Below the pieces are notes generated by a model. It worked only from the letters and a program-made list of their open reading frames with translations, did not search any database and was not told where the DNA came from. Shown piece by piece: positions 14,468-27,900 of a stretch of 64,000 nucleotides of DNA; the first letter of the stretch is position 1; every line of letters starts with the position of its first letter. Origin of the DNA: Lanius collurio (taxonomy: Eukaryota; Chordata; Aves; Passeriformes; Laniidae). The stretch covers positions 16,171,146 to 16,235,145 of the forward strand of contig JACBWW010000004.1 in the NCBI GenBank assembly GCA_020086605.1, read 5' to 3'. Both the position numbers and the translations under genes were made by a program.

Positions 14468-16679
14468 GGAGAGCATGTGGAATTATAGCATGATCAAACA
14501 CATTTTGCCTGCTTGAACTCTTCTCCTTTTAGCATGGTGTGGAGCTTTCCTTCATCTATTTCTTTAAATGGTGTGAGTGACAGTGTTATATGCTGTTGAA
14601 AATCCATCATAGTCTATCCCAAAGGTGTGGAGCATCATCTTGGTATGCAGCTAATACAAAAAGGACTTCTCAGTGAAAGGTGCTACTGTAACACAAGTTC
14701 CAGGGATCACACGTTACTGAAAGATTCATGGACTCTTGACTACACTTTACTCCTTGTATTTTATGTCTCTGAAAATTAATACATCTCCTCCTTTTTTGCT
14801 AAATTTTAGTGCCCATGTCTTGCAGATGTAAATGGTAATGAGAGTTCCAGAGAGAGGGAAAGGCAGGCCCTAGCGTGCATGCAATGACCCCAAACTTTAG
14901 TAGGGCAAGGGGACTTGGGAACGTCATTCCTTTCGTGTGGAATACTGCACAGTGAAAAAGACACCACAGAGAACAACAGCCTGGTGTGCCAGGGCAGAAC
15001 CCAGCTGCTGATTGCCAGTTCCCCTTGCACAGAATGGCCAAAAATGTCACATGGCTCCAACAGTAAGATTTAAATCCTCCAAGAACAACAAAATAACATA
15101 GCAAAGATTGCTAAAGGGGAAAAGCCAATGCTATAACTGTAGTTGAAAAGAGTCATTCTTTGTACCAAGGGATGCTGTGACAATAGCATTAAAAAATAAA
15201 TCACTGTGACTTTTTTTCTTCACCAGTGGCATTTGTCTGCCATTGTTTTTAATTCAAATTGGGCTGAAAAACAAGACTCATCCATTTTGAATCCCGGATC
15301 TCATGTATCAGTAAGGGGAAAGCCACACAGTTATTAACAGCCAAGCAGTAAAGAAAAAGGAACTTGATAAAGGTGGTACATAGCAGGCAAAAAGAGATCA
15401 TTTTGTTGCTTTGGGATTTCAGCAATGCTGTGGGAAAGCTTATATATTAATAAAACATGATTATTGACATTTGCTAAGACTTATTGTTAGTTCTTTCCCT
15501 TTCTCTTGCATGCTTGTACACTTGTACTTATTTATCACAGTCTATAAAAACCAATCATGAAGTGTAAAAATGTTAAAATTACTTTATAAAGGGTTATACA
15601 TCTATAAAGTCTAATTCTGCAAACAGTTTCCCAATATCTCAAAAGCATTATATATAAGAAATGGCATCCTGTTCTTTAGATTGAGGTCATACTGACATTT
15701 TTTGGCATTAGACAACACCATAAAGGCCTTCAGATCTCTCATATTCTATAGCATTCACAATATTTTTCCTGTTCTATGGACTAGGTTATTCAGCAGATTT
15801 TTCCTCCTAGGCAGGAGTCTTTCTACACTCCAAAAATGCTCATAGTATCGCTTTATGTGAGCCCCTTTTGGGCAGACTAGAGAGAAATAATCAAAGAAAT
15901 CAAGCAGCATGTCCATTCACTTAGGCTTCCTTCTCCTTCAACAGTCCAATGCTTCATGCTTTCTGTACTTGTTCTGGACTTTAAAGACTTGGGAATCATT
16001 TACAGTCATGCCATTTGTTGCTAACTTTTACATGTCACCCCCAAAATACTACTCATTTATGCCAATAAGCACTAAATTAGCTAGTAGACAGCTCCTAATC
16101 AGTCTTCCTTTTTGCTAGCAGCCACATGACCTGTTCAATAGATGAGGGTCCTTCAGGAGACTTCCCTTCTTTTAAATGAATGTGGCTGATGAGTGACCTT
16201 ACTCTGTTTCTGCAAAATGGTGTAGGGACCAAACAACAGCACATCAGCTTATCTCCTGGCTTGTTTCCTTTATCTGTATTTCTCCAGTAGCCTAAAAAAC
16301 CCCATTATCTTGCTGTGCTGCTGAGAAAACCTGGTTCATGTTGCAGACTCATTTCCATGCAATAAATTCAGCATTAGAGCAAACTTCTGAGGTACCCTCC
16401 ATGTGTCAGAGTTCTTCTTTGTATGCTCTTTCAGAAAAGAGACAGGAGCCCCTAACCCACTGAATCTCTTCTGTCTTGGCTTGCTACCAAACTTGCCAAG
16501 AGAAGTGATAATCACTTGATCCATTCTAGAGAAGCAAAGGAAAATAGGTTCTAAAGAAAAGGGAAGTAGCTACTTGCTCTACAGAAAAGAAAATTAAACC
16601 CTGGATTTCACAGGATGCCAAAAGAGCACACACTCTGGGACCACATCTACCCTGGAGTCCCTCCTTGAGCTGTTGAAGG

Positions 16680-16728
16680 TTTTTATTCTTCCTTTTTTTT
16701 TTTTTCTTTTTTTTTTCTCTTTCCTCTC
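16680..16728 (+). repeat. Polypyrimidine tract
   Basis: About 49 nt that is almost only T and C, with T13 and T10 runs (purine tract in the NRXN3 transcript). Confidence 0.8.
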
Positions 16729-17569
16729 AAGATATGTCCTCATCTTCCAAAAGAGAGGGACTGAATAATCTCTTAGTAGCTGACAGAAACAAGATCTTCC
16801 CACCAGCAATGATTCAACCAGAAAATCATTTCTTCTCTGCTTTTCCCCACCTATCATTGTTACAGAGTTTCAAACCCCTGAATGGCTGGCAGTCCTTTAT
16901 GCTTTTCCTTACCATACATCTGAAAGACATGTAACTGCTATTAGCTCCATTTTGCTAATATGGGCTATAAAAACAGTACAAAGGTGGGTTTAATCAACTA
17001 ACTGAATGCATCATCCTATTTGCAAAGGAGTTCATAAGCAACAGACAGTACCAAGCTTAAAAGATAGCTATTTTAGAATGAGATAATTCAGCCCATGGAG
17101 GATTCTGCTGCTCTCCATTGACCATAAGGGGAGTTTGACAAGTCAAAATATCCCTATGTGACAGGTATCTGTGAAGATGAGAGCGAGTGTGACCAAATGT
17201 GCCAAGTTTCACCAAGGTTTGCTTACCAAGAAACTACTCTGCCAGATCAACCAGGCACCACAAAGCACCTCTGAAAAGGATAGCAGGAGTGGTCTGTAGC
17301 TGCTCGAGTCAATGCTGGGAGAAAAGGACATACCCCAAGGCTTACAAAAAAGTCTCCATTTAGTCTTGTGCCAGCACTGTACAGACATTGCCATCATTAT
17401 TTACTCCTATTTCCCAAGCATTTAAGAAGGTAAAAATTGCAAGGAAAACCAGTAGCATAATCTAGATAAAAGACATGATACCCAGTAAAAAAAGACAAAA
17501 AATTTCAGGGCTGTGCTTTCTGAACACTAATAAATGCCAATGCATGTACAATACTGGTCAAGGAAAAAT

Positions 17570-17930
17570 AACTAAAACAGATGCAGACGAAGGCTATCAG
17601 GGGACAGACAAGCCTATCTGGCAAAAAGAATATTAAAAGAATTTGGCTTGTTAAGACCAGCTAAATAAATGTTGAGAGGAGATACATTTACTGTGCACAA
17701 ACACCCAGGGGTAGAAATAGCTGAGTGGAAATGACTATTTAACTAAGGACAATACTGGTACAAGAACAGATGGTTATAAACTGCCAAAGAATAAATTTAG
17801 ACTGGAAATTAGACAAAGGTTTCTAATCAGTAGAGCAATGAAGCTTTTAAAAAGCCTTTACAGGGAACAGGGGCAAAAAATGGCTCTAATTGAGGGATAA
17901 AGCTTCATGTATTTCTGAAAGGTATTACAA
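17570..17930 (+). mobile_element. Ancient CR1/L3-type LINE 3' fragment
   Basis: This stretch has the conserved 3' terminal sequence of CR1/L3 LINEs in sense orientation. It includes GGCTTGTTAAGACCAGC, GAGAGGAGATACATTTACTG, then AGATGGTTATAAACTGCCAA, AATTTAGACTGGAAATTAGA, AAGGTTTCTAATCAGTAGAG and CAATGAAGC. The order and spacing match the family as I know it. It is diverged, with no intact reverse transcriptase, so it is an old insertion. Confidence 0.75.
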
Positions 17931-18216
17931 AATATGGTTCCCTACCAAAGCCCAGTACTGGAGGCAAAGAGTTCCAAGGTCCCCTGCAGCCTTTTGCTTC
18001 ACTGCATTTCACTGTAAAATCCATTCATAGCAGCACCAGCATATCAGAAGTACAGTTCTGAAATACCTTGATCCAAAACAACTACATGAAGAACCATTCT
18101 AGCTGGACTCTGCTGAAGGGTAAAACAAGGTGGCTTCTAAGGGAGGGACTTCTGGAGCAGCTAAATCTGTGAAGTCTGAGCTGAATTTTTACATTATCTT
18201 ATTATGAAAGCTACAT

Positions 18217-18229
18217 GGGGGGGGGGGGG
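18217..18229 (+). repeat. Run of 13 G
   Basis: A mononucleotide G13 run after CTACAT, rare in an AT-rich intron. Length is likely to be polymorphic. Confidence 0.9.
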
Positions 18230-20063
18230 CAAGTGCAGACAGAACATGTCATCTCCTTTAAAACTCATAAAACAAAATTCTTGAAAATTTCCAGGGGCTC
18301 TTGCGTACAGAAAAACTTCTCAACACATTGCTCCATGCCAGACAGTCCTCCTAATGACCATCAGGCATTGAAAGATGAAGTTTTGTCATCTGACCATGCA
18401 ATATCTTTACCAAAAGATCAATTATTTTTCTCTCTATTTCTTCATTAAGGTTTTCCATAAAGTACAAGGATGGAGCTCAACATTACCACTATGAGTTGTG
18501 TCTTTGTTTTCCATGACTAGGACACAGTCAAGTCTTCGTCAGACTCACACACAATGGTAAATATTTGATCTTTTCAAGATATGCATGTGCCAAAAGTGTT
18601 ACAGCACAGGAAGACAGTAATTTTCATGGACTGAGAAGTACTGCAGAATTATCTGGTTTGATCTGTTTGCTTCATTCCTTAGTTGAGTTCCAAAATTTAT
18701 ACAAATAACCCTAAACTGACTGTTACATGCATGATACCTGCAGAGGCCACATCCATTACCACCATACACTTCCTTCCACAGACTAAGACCATGCTCACTG
18801 TGTCTGAATCCTCTGATGATGGGAGGTTTTCAACTGCATGCCTGATTAAATGCTGCCTTCCAGAATTCTTGGATAACAGGAATTAAATTTTAATGCCCTT
18901 AATCTAGTTGACACTTTTTCATAAGCTCTTCCTCCCCTCCTTCTCCTGTGTTATAAATGACCAATTACCTAATCTGAGGTAATGCAGGCTTTGGTTGAGG
19001 CTAATGAAGATGCGGTGGGTGAGATCCTGCTTGCAGCACAGTCCCCATTAGGAAAGGTTAATCACCTCCCAGCTTACAATCCCACGTTTTAGCTCCTAAC
19101 AGTGAGGAGGCAGAGAAAGAGGCATCCATCACATTAACCAAAGAGTACAACAAATGCCTGGCACTTGATCAGCAGTAAGGTGCTCTCCTGATAGGAAGAG
19201 GAAGACTGCAAAATAAAGACCAACAGTGACTCTCCAAGGTTGCTCAGGGACAGAGATCCCCACATAAGAAGTAGGGAAGGGAAACATCCCCAGCTAACAC
19301 TTAAGATTTGTGCTTCAGAAGAGAGGTCTGAATCTTCCTTCCCTGAGAAGGAAGTGCATCACACTGTGTGCAATGCTACCCATTCAAGGTATCAAAAATC
19401 TTATCCCAATGAAATGAGCTAAGCAGCTAAAGGAAACCAGAGAGGAGTACTCCCAACCGATGAAGAATCAAACAAACTTTCAGCTATTTACCATTATTTC
19501 ATAATTCCTAAGCCCCAGGAACAGCCTAGCCATGGTGTAGTACCATCTTCTCTCTGCATTCAGACTATTCATTGCTGTTCAAAATGTTCATCAACAAAAA
19601 TCAGTTATCTCCAGTGAAGTTAGAATGCAAGAGCAACATAGAGCCAAAGGGTTTATTTGTTGCATCAACAAGGCCTAACCCTGTGTGGCTACACCTGCTT
19701 CTAGAGATATCTAGAACTAACCCTCATGACAGCAAGTCATTACACTACTAAGTCCTCATGCAAAGAATAATTTCTTTTGTGAACTGAGGCAAAGGGAGAA
19801 GAGACGAGACATTCCTGAAACTTTTGCCTTGTGATTGACTACACAATAATGTTGTGTAATTACTAGAAAAAAACAGGGTTGTTTTTTTTTATTTGGTTTT
19901 TTTTAACCCTAAGTGTTTTTTCCAGAATTGTCTTCATTCATTACCACTACCCATGACCATTAAATTTCCTTCACTTAAACAGTGAAAAACCTTCCTCCTT
20001 ACCCAGAGATGTTCCCAGAAAAATCAGAAATACTTCAGTTGTGAGACAGAAGTATTGCCTCTT

Positions 20064-20111
20064 TGTTGTAGTGAGGAGAAATATGTTGTAAGGATTCCCC
20101 TCACTACAACA
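20064..20111. repeat. 13-bp perfect inverted repeat, 22-nt loop
   Basis: TGTTGTAGTGAGG (20064-20076) and CCTCACTACAACA (20099-20111) are exact reverse complements. Pairing does not extend outwards. Confidence 0.85.
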
Positions 20112-20154
20112 CCTCTTTACTGTTTGGTGGGGGTTTTTTGTTTGTTTTGGGTTT

Positions 20155-20178
20155 TTTTTTTAATATATATTAAAAAAA
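20155..20178. repeat. 24-nt AT palindrome
   Basis: T7, then AATATATATT, then A7: a perfect 24-nt self-complementary sequence in a T/G-rich tract. It could extrude as a cruciform or arise by slippage. Confidence 0.85.
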
Positions 20179-20316
20179 GGTCACCCTCCTTGCTGGACCT
20201 TTTAAGCTTTTAAGGTCCTTTATTGACTTTCCCAGACGATAGAAATGTTCTCCCTTTCATCATGTGAGATATCTTACAAACCTTATTCATTCCATCAAGA
20301 ATAGATCCCATGAAGT

Positions 20317-20332
20317 AAAAAAAAAAAAAAAA
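20317..20332 (+). repeat. Poly-A run (16 A)
   Basis: Uninterrupted A16 after CATGAAGT; no retroposon body recognised. Confidence 0.9.
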
Positions 20333-23300
20333 GCTGAAATAGGTAACATGTATGGCAGCAGATCAAAAACAGTTTTTTTCAGCTGTGTTCAGTCATGATC
20401 AAATTTAGGTTCTTCATAGTTCTGGAGCAAGCTGACATCTGTGAGTGCTCCATTTATTTTGCAAAGTAGGAGGAAGTTTAAGCTTAACCTTACTTAATTT
20501 CCACTGTATTTACCAGGCTTCTCTCTACTCCTGATCAGTAAATAGTCAAGTGAAACTTCTAATGTTAATTTCTTCTGAAACAGAAAGGCAGACAATATCA
20601 GCAAAAGAATCCTCTACTTGGAATCTGAACAGTGAAGAAAACATTCAAATGGTGATCCTCCAAAGCTACCTACTGAAGAAAATGCTGACTGGAACTGCCA
20701 CCAGCTCTAACAGCTTAGGGACAAATTGTGAAAAAATACGAAAGAAAACCCATACAGACAGCTAAAGTGGCAGGCAGAGATTTAAAATTTGATCCGAGTG
20801 ATCTCTTTGCAAATCTGCAGAGTGTATGCAAGACCAATATTAGGCACAGGAGAATAAGAAACCTAATTCAGGAGTATGAAATTGCTTTTTGAAAGGGTTT
20901 TGAAAAAAGTTTGGAAATTAGCCTTTAAGAATCTCCTGTCCCAAAATTGATGTCAAATTCTTTTTTAGATACTTAACCCCTTATTGTACTAGAATAAATT
21001 TTACTTTTTCTTCTTTTTTCTCAAGGTTTATTAATGTGTGTCTTTAGATGAACTAGCCAACACTGAGCATGCTTGTTTTAGGAATCAGTGATAAACTTGA
21101 TTTTATGCCTATCTAACTTCTAATATGTATTTTGAGATTCTCAAGCTGTGTCTACACGGCTACACTTATCAGGCAATATACAGAGATTCAAAAGGACCTA
21201 CTATTATACCTATTTATGATACAAACCAGTGTAGTTCAGTGAACAGATGAATAGATACAGCAAAGACACTAATTCATGGATTGCAGCAGTACAGGAAAAG
21301 AGCTCCACAACATCCTGTGAGTACTAACAAGGAAAAAGAATTTTCTCCATCCAAATTGCAGGGAAATATCTTCCACATGGAAAGGATACAGTTAAATGAA
21401 GACCAGCATTAACATCACACTAGTAGACAAAACCTAGGTGTCCTCAGAGTTCCAGCAGAACTCTGCCATAGGTGACTTCCTGGATCAAAAGAGAGAAGAT
21501 AGATTTACTGCCCAGGCCAGAAGGTTCCAGGTGTACAAGGCCTTGCTGTGCCCTGCTTCTTCAGGCAGACAGTAATTTGCCTTAAGAAGGTTTTTCCTTT
21601 TCTTTGGCACGTGAAACAGAAGGTAATTCTCAGGTAGATTCAGAGTTATTCAGAAGTGTCTTTGGATATTACTGCAGCTGATCACTGTGCTTGCTAGTTT
21701 GTATTGCAGTGGTGAGGAACTGAAATAATAAGATTTCTAGTACCAAGGACTTTCCTACTACAATTAGGAAAATTAGGATGAGATACTTCTGTTACCAGGT
21801 TTATAAGTTTTACAGGTTTCTGAGGACATCTGATCTCAATCTTTGTTTTCTGAGAGAGCTAGCACTACCAAACCATCCAGTCAAAAGCTGTAATGGGCAA
21901 ATGCTAAAGATCAGGAACAGTGGCTAAGTCAAAATTTCCTGTTGGATTTCCAATTTTTAAAATTACAGTTTTCAGTATTTATTCAATAGCATTCACTTGG
22001 ACAACATAAAAAAAATTATTCAGCTTTTGACCTCCCTTCTCTGACCACAAGGGTTAATTAGAGCCAAAAGCAGAAGAATTGTTCTGATGTTGAAGCTTTT
22101 CTTTAGGAACTTTTCAAGATCTTTCAGTTCTCCAAAACATCCCACAAAGTAAGCTATGTATTTGTCATCAAAGCAGAACAGCTGTTATTTTCTCAGAGCC
22201 TCAGCCATATCTGAACCAGAGGAAGACACATAAGAAACGAGCTCACCCTGCCACCTTCCAACTGCCTTTTGAACAGGAAGCTCCCTTTGACATGAAATAG
22301 TCTCAATATTCTCTGTAGTTAGCAGGTCCCAGATTGAAAAGACATACAAGACAGCAGTAACAAATGTCAAAGGAAACCTGGAGTCATTAAAAAAAAAAAC
22401 CAAAACCAAGAAATAAAAAATCACAAGTAAACAAGGAGCAAGGGAAAATTTGCTCCATGCTAACTAGTTTAAAAATTCTGCCTCTGGAGAATTCAACCCC
22501 TTCTGCTCTGATATGTCCTCCTGCTGTTTTACTGCAAGCTCTGTTGACTCACAGCTGCTGCTCTGCACAAGTCCTGGGCTGCCTGCAGAAAGAAAAACCT
22601 GGAAAAGATGGAGAACCATTTTCCCCACTCAAACAGCAAATCCCAAGTCAGGGAGAAAACACCAACACAGGAGTAAGAACTCTGCTTTATAACAGCAATG
22701 ACAAGGTGAGCCAGGGCAAAAGCTGTACTTAAGCTAATGGCAGTAGCATCAGCTATTTCCCATACAGAACAGGCTCTGCTTTGAGCTAGTCTCCCTCACC
22801 CATGCCCCTGCATTCTCATCCAAAATGTTCTCAGGTTACTGGTGCATTGTTTCCCAGTCTGGTCTCCAACCCTCAGTGTCATCTACATGTAGTAAACGTG
22901 AATCACTTAACTGGAACAGCAAGAAGAGTTCATGTTTTTGCTAACATGTATTCTTTTGAGGAGGGTAAAGCAAGCATTACACTGCATGCAAAAAACACCC
23001 TCAGCGTTATTCACAAAATCTTGATCATACTTTACAATCCCTAAAACTTGAAGCCATAATTACTACATCAAGATAAGACAACCCCAGAGAAGAATTTGGG
23101 GAGGACTTAGAGAGAAAAACCCATCAGTGCAGCCTAATTTTTATTGTTCAGTAAATGTTTATGGTAGCAGAGACAGGACACTGATGGTGAAGTGATGACA
23201 ACCACCACTTCTGAAGTTAAAAATCCCTCTGGTGTACATCTGATGATACTGAGAAGCATTTCTGAAGTTGCACCTGGGAATTAAAATTTGAGTGAGAAAT

Positions 23301-24950
23301 CAGAGATGAGCTTTGAGCATTGAAACATTTACTAGCAACTTCAAAAGCTTGCTAGAGGTATCCAGATAAGAAGCTTCTCTTTCCCTGAAGAACATGCATG
23401 ACATGGAATTTCCATGCCTCAGCTCTTGGGGATTAATGGCTGTTGGCAAAAACTGCTGCTTATATCCAAAATACATCCTGAGCTAAGGGAGTAAGAAACA
23501 ATCCTTCTGCAATGATGTCATCAATGCAGTTAGGTCCTAAAGTTCCCAAGCTGAGAGGAAAGTAACAACTGCGAAAATTGTAAGATGTGCATTAGGAGTC
23601 CTGCTGAATTGCATTTGTGTATTTGAAATGGAAAACTCTTACTGACTTGCCTCAGAGTTGCAGTCATTCCACATTAATCAGGACCAGTTATAAGGAGTTA
23701 AAAAGGGTGGAGGATCTCAGCCTCATTTAGGCACGTAAAGATTTTGTATCTCTTCTCTACTAATCACCTCCACACCACTTATGGGGATTTGAGACTAGAT
23801 ATTATAAATCAGGAATCTGCTCTCAGTCAGCATAAAAAGAGGAAAGTGCAAGTTCAAGCTTTTGAAAACTGCTAAGAACAAAAGTGGGAGGACAAGTGAG
23901 GTCAGACTGTTCTTTATGGAAGCATGACGAAATGAAAGGCAGAGCTGTGAAGACACCGAACACACATTTACAACACACAAAGATATGAGTGATAATCAGG
24001 AAGCTAAAATGGCAGACTTCAGGGACACACAATGGACAGCGAAGCATTTCACCTCAGACACCTGTTTCTGTAAAGAAAGAATCTGTTCTACAGAACAAAG
24101 GGATGTTCTCTATCTAAAAAAAAAACCTAATAAATTGCTTCTGTTATTTTCCACACTGACACAAAACTCACTTTAGCAACCCAAGAAAAGCTAATGCCTG
24201 GGCAAGTTTGTGAAAAGTGACTTTTCTGTTTCCCCCAGAAGTTTCTTTCTACCTTGTAGCAGGAGATCAGTGGACTTCAGCCATTTGAAAGACAAGCTTC
24301 CAAAGTTTCCTCCTTGCAAAGACAGTACCCTTAGTAGCTCTCTACTCCAAATCTAACTGAATTCAGGAGAAATAAACCACACAGTAACTCCCAAAACCAC
24401 ATGAATAGGAAAACATATGGTAGAAGTATGAGAAGAGCAGAACTGCTAGTTATTTTAAGTGAAAAGATCACATAATTTAAGTTTCCAGGGCTGAAGCCCT
24501 GGAACATTTTGCACAAGACCTAAATAAATAAATAAATGTGGAACTAGGCAGACCCCTGCAGTAAGCAGACATCTTCCTGACTCAGCAAGCTATCCACAAG
24601 GAATGACCACAGACAAGAACATGCAATCTCAGTTCTTCTGTTTGCTATTTAGCATGGCTGCTCTAAAACTATGGCATCTGGAAACAGCCTCCAGAAGGTT
24701 TCCTAAGCCCTCAAGTGATGGCAAAGCTGCAGGACTCAATAAATATCAAGGAAGACATAATCTGTAGAGGACCATACAAAGCCTCAGGTGATTTTGGAAA
24801 ACCTCTTTTTGAGATTAATTTTGAGAGGAGAAAAAGGCAGCTGGAAGATAGAGATTATTTCTAAACTTCATTTCAAGTTTTCATAATCCAAATATCCACC
24901 AACGACCGGGGAAAATTCAAGCAAAGGATGCCTGGGGTCTGTGGGTACAC

Positions 24951-24969
24951 AGCACCATCTCGTGGAGGG
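24951..24969 (-). promoter_or_regulatory. Candidate CTCF-like motif
   Basis: AGCACCATCTCGTGGAGGG reads CCACGAGATGGTGCT on the minus strand, two mismatches to the CTCF core. Same direction as the site at 59710. Motif match only. Confidence 0.25.
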
Positions 24970-27900
24970 AACGGAAGTACAAAAAGCAGGGAATAAGGAT
25001 TCCAGCACTTGAGACTTCTGCAGCTTGGCTTTTTGACAGCCTGCTCTTCTAGAAGGTTAACAAGTCTCTCTATCGAATTTGTGCTTTATAAAAAAAGTTC
25101 ACTGCAGATCTATAAAGAACAAATGAACAACAAACAAATCCCTATTTTTATCTCTCAAACTCATCACCGTTAACATAAACACTGCAGGCCTCTTCATAAA
25201 TAGAGTGTGGGCAGACAACCATCTGTACTGAATTTTATTTGCCAGCAGGCCTAGCACAGCTGTGAGCACCCGTTTCTTGCAAGTCTGAATCTCATGTACT
25301 TAAGGTTGGCAAAGAAAACAAGTCTACAAATTCTAAACTTGCCAGGACTAACAACCTATAAGTCTATTTAGTACTGGAAAAGAAAAAAGCCCTTTGCCAT
25401 TTAGAAAGAGAAGAAAACTCTAAAAAGCAGCTATTCCACCCTTTCCAGTATTTGCTCCCAAATGTGGAGTGTCTGAAAAGGAACAGCTTAAGTTACCCAG
25501 CTGGTTCACATCTTACTGGTAATAAATAATGTTTTCCAGGCACTACTGAAAGCATGAAGACCTGATTAGTTTCTACTTCGTGACAGGTAGAAATTCATCT
25601 GTGCAATGGAAAGCATTTAAATGTCCTGACTTCTAAAGGAAGTAGGCACATACAGGGGTCTCTGTAGGAGGGATGTAGTTGATCTTACTTTCAGCTCCAT
25701 CTCAATTATTGTGTTATATCCAGCTCCACTTTAGCAAATACTACAAAGTTAATTTTTAGTTCTTCCTGGTCTCCAGGATGAAAGTTGTTTAAAAATAAAA
25801 AACTACTATGATATATTGTCTATACATTTTGAATAGCTCCCATAATGATTTTAGTACAGGTCTCTCAAGTGTGATATTTGGGCTAAGTATGTTCTCTGGT
25901 ATGCCTAAATTAAGTTTAAATGACTTGAACTATCAATATTCCATTCATATAAACCAACAGCAGCAATTCCAGAGCCAAGTGGGGGTCTCTGTGAGGATGC
26001 TTCCCTTAAGACAAAGCACAAATTTATGTTTCAAGTGTCCATCAGAAGCATCTCTATTTCAGCAGGATAAGGTAAGGGATTTAAGCCTCTAACCTCCTAC
26101 AACTGGGACAAACGCCACTGGTAATAACTGCAAAAAATGGAAAGAAAAAAAATGAGAAGAGGCTGGTGGTTTGGGTTTTGGGGTTGTTTTGGTTGGGTTT
26201 TTTTTGTTTTCTGACAGTACGAACACTCGGCTCCTATGATTTGTGTTTAACAACATGAAGCATAGATAATTCTGTCTGATCCCAGTCCCCAGCATTCAAG
26301 TAACTACAGCAAGATGATACTGCAGCACTCTATGCCTCAGCACCATGTGGCATGTAGGATTACCATGGTGCCCTCCCTAGCTCAATGCACTGTGCAAACA
26401 TGCACAACTCAGCAACAGTTCAGACATCTATGCATGGCAATTCATCTACCAAGTGCATGTTCTGCACAGCTGACAGTACAGGTACTAGACATCAAAATCA
26501 TGCCCTGCTGGGTAACTGTGCATTTTTCTGTCAAATATTATGCCCATCGACCTAAAGATAGGTGCTGGTATCTCTGTCTCACACACATGTACTCAAACAG
26601 ATTTTTCTCTTGTCCCATATCACACAGCAGGAGTGACTACAACTATTTGCTGGCAGTCAGATTCACAGTCCTTGCTTCTGAGAACTTCAGCTCATTCACC
26701 CAGAGCAAGGGCCTGAAAGCCAGCTCTGCTCAGTTCATTCTGCTTTGGTAACACAACCAATCCAGTGCTACAACAGCAAAGCAGGAAAATTAGTCTTTGC
26801 TGATGACAGCAATAGCTCTGCTTCTGTAACATGCAGTTGGCTTGGATCCATAATTTAAACCCTGGTGCACAGGCACTTGTGACAGTCTGTATATCCAAGT
26901 GAAAGACACCTGATGGCTGAAGTCTTCAGTAATAAAAAGAAATTCCAATATTAGCCCTCTCTTCAGCATTTTGTGGTGTTGAATTATGAGTCTATCTGTG
27001 ACAGATGAACTGTTAAAGACACAGATGCTTCTAAGGAACCTACAAATTGTGTGATGGATGGCTTGTGATATTGCTATCTATCTTCATCATTCATCTGAGA
27101 TCAGAGGGCAGAAATGTAACAGACAGAAGGTCATTTAGTACAATCTGAAAAAGAGAAAAAAAAAAAAGAAAGAAAAGAAATATGACAGATGGTTATGGGA
27201 AGCCAGCAAACCTGACACTAGTTTTGCTGTGGTCAAGCACTGCAAATAGCTTTCAGATCAAGAGACAAGGAGAATAGAGCCCCAACACCACTTCCTTCAA
27301 AATAAACATTAAAGCCTCTCTGGAAGAAAAATATGCTTATATTTGTCAGTTGCATTATTGAAGTCAGAGTCTAGTGAAGACACTCTGGTCTAGAGGTCAG
27401 CTATGTTCTCTGAGACAGTTACTCAACAGAACTGAGCACAACTACTCTCACATTAAGGCTAGAAACACCTGAATAAAAGCTACAAAGATCAAACTCTGCT
27501 TTCTCAGGATGCTTTCTACTCTTTTTCCCCATTCTGCTCAAGACCACCCTTTCAAGCACTGTGCTGGCAATATCCTGAAAGGCATATCCTAGACCAGGGA
27601 GGCCACCACAAGCCCATGCTGTTTATCTCCAACACAGAGGTCTGTGAAGAGCCTCAGGAAGTCACAGCACAGTAGCTTATTAAATAATAAACCTAGGCAG
27701 AGGAGGATGAACTAACTTAGGTCAATGCTTTTAAAATAAGGTTAGTTGTCTTCTCAGGTTTATAAGTGCTTTCTGCTAACTTTCACAATAAATTCATCAT
27801 TTGGATACAGTCAATGAATCCTGAGCTTTGTTTTGAAAATGAGTAAATCAACCACATCTTAGATTTTTGTTCCTTCATTTTTTTTTCTGTTCAAAGATAT

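Noticed and set aside
26314..26751. 145-codon + strand open frame, among the longest in the window
   Set aside because: No recognisable domain, odd composition rich in H, Q and C, no splice-site support and no neighbouring coding trace; consistent with chance.
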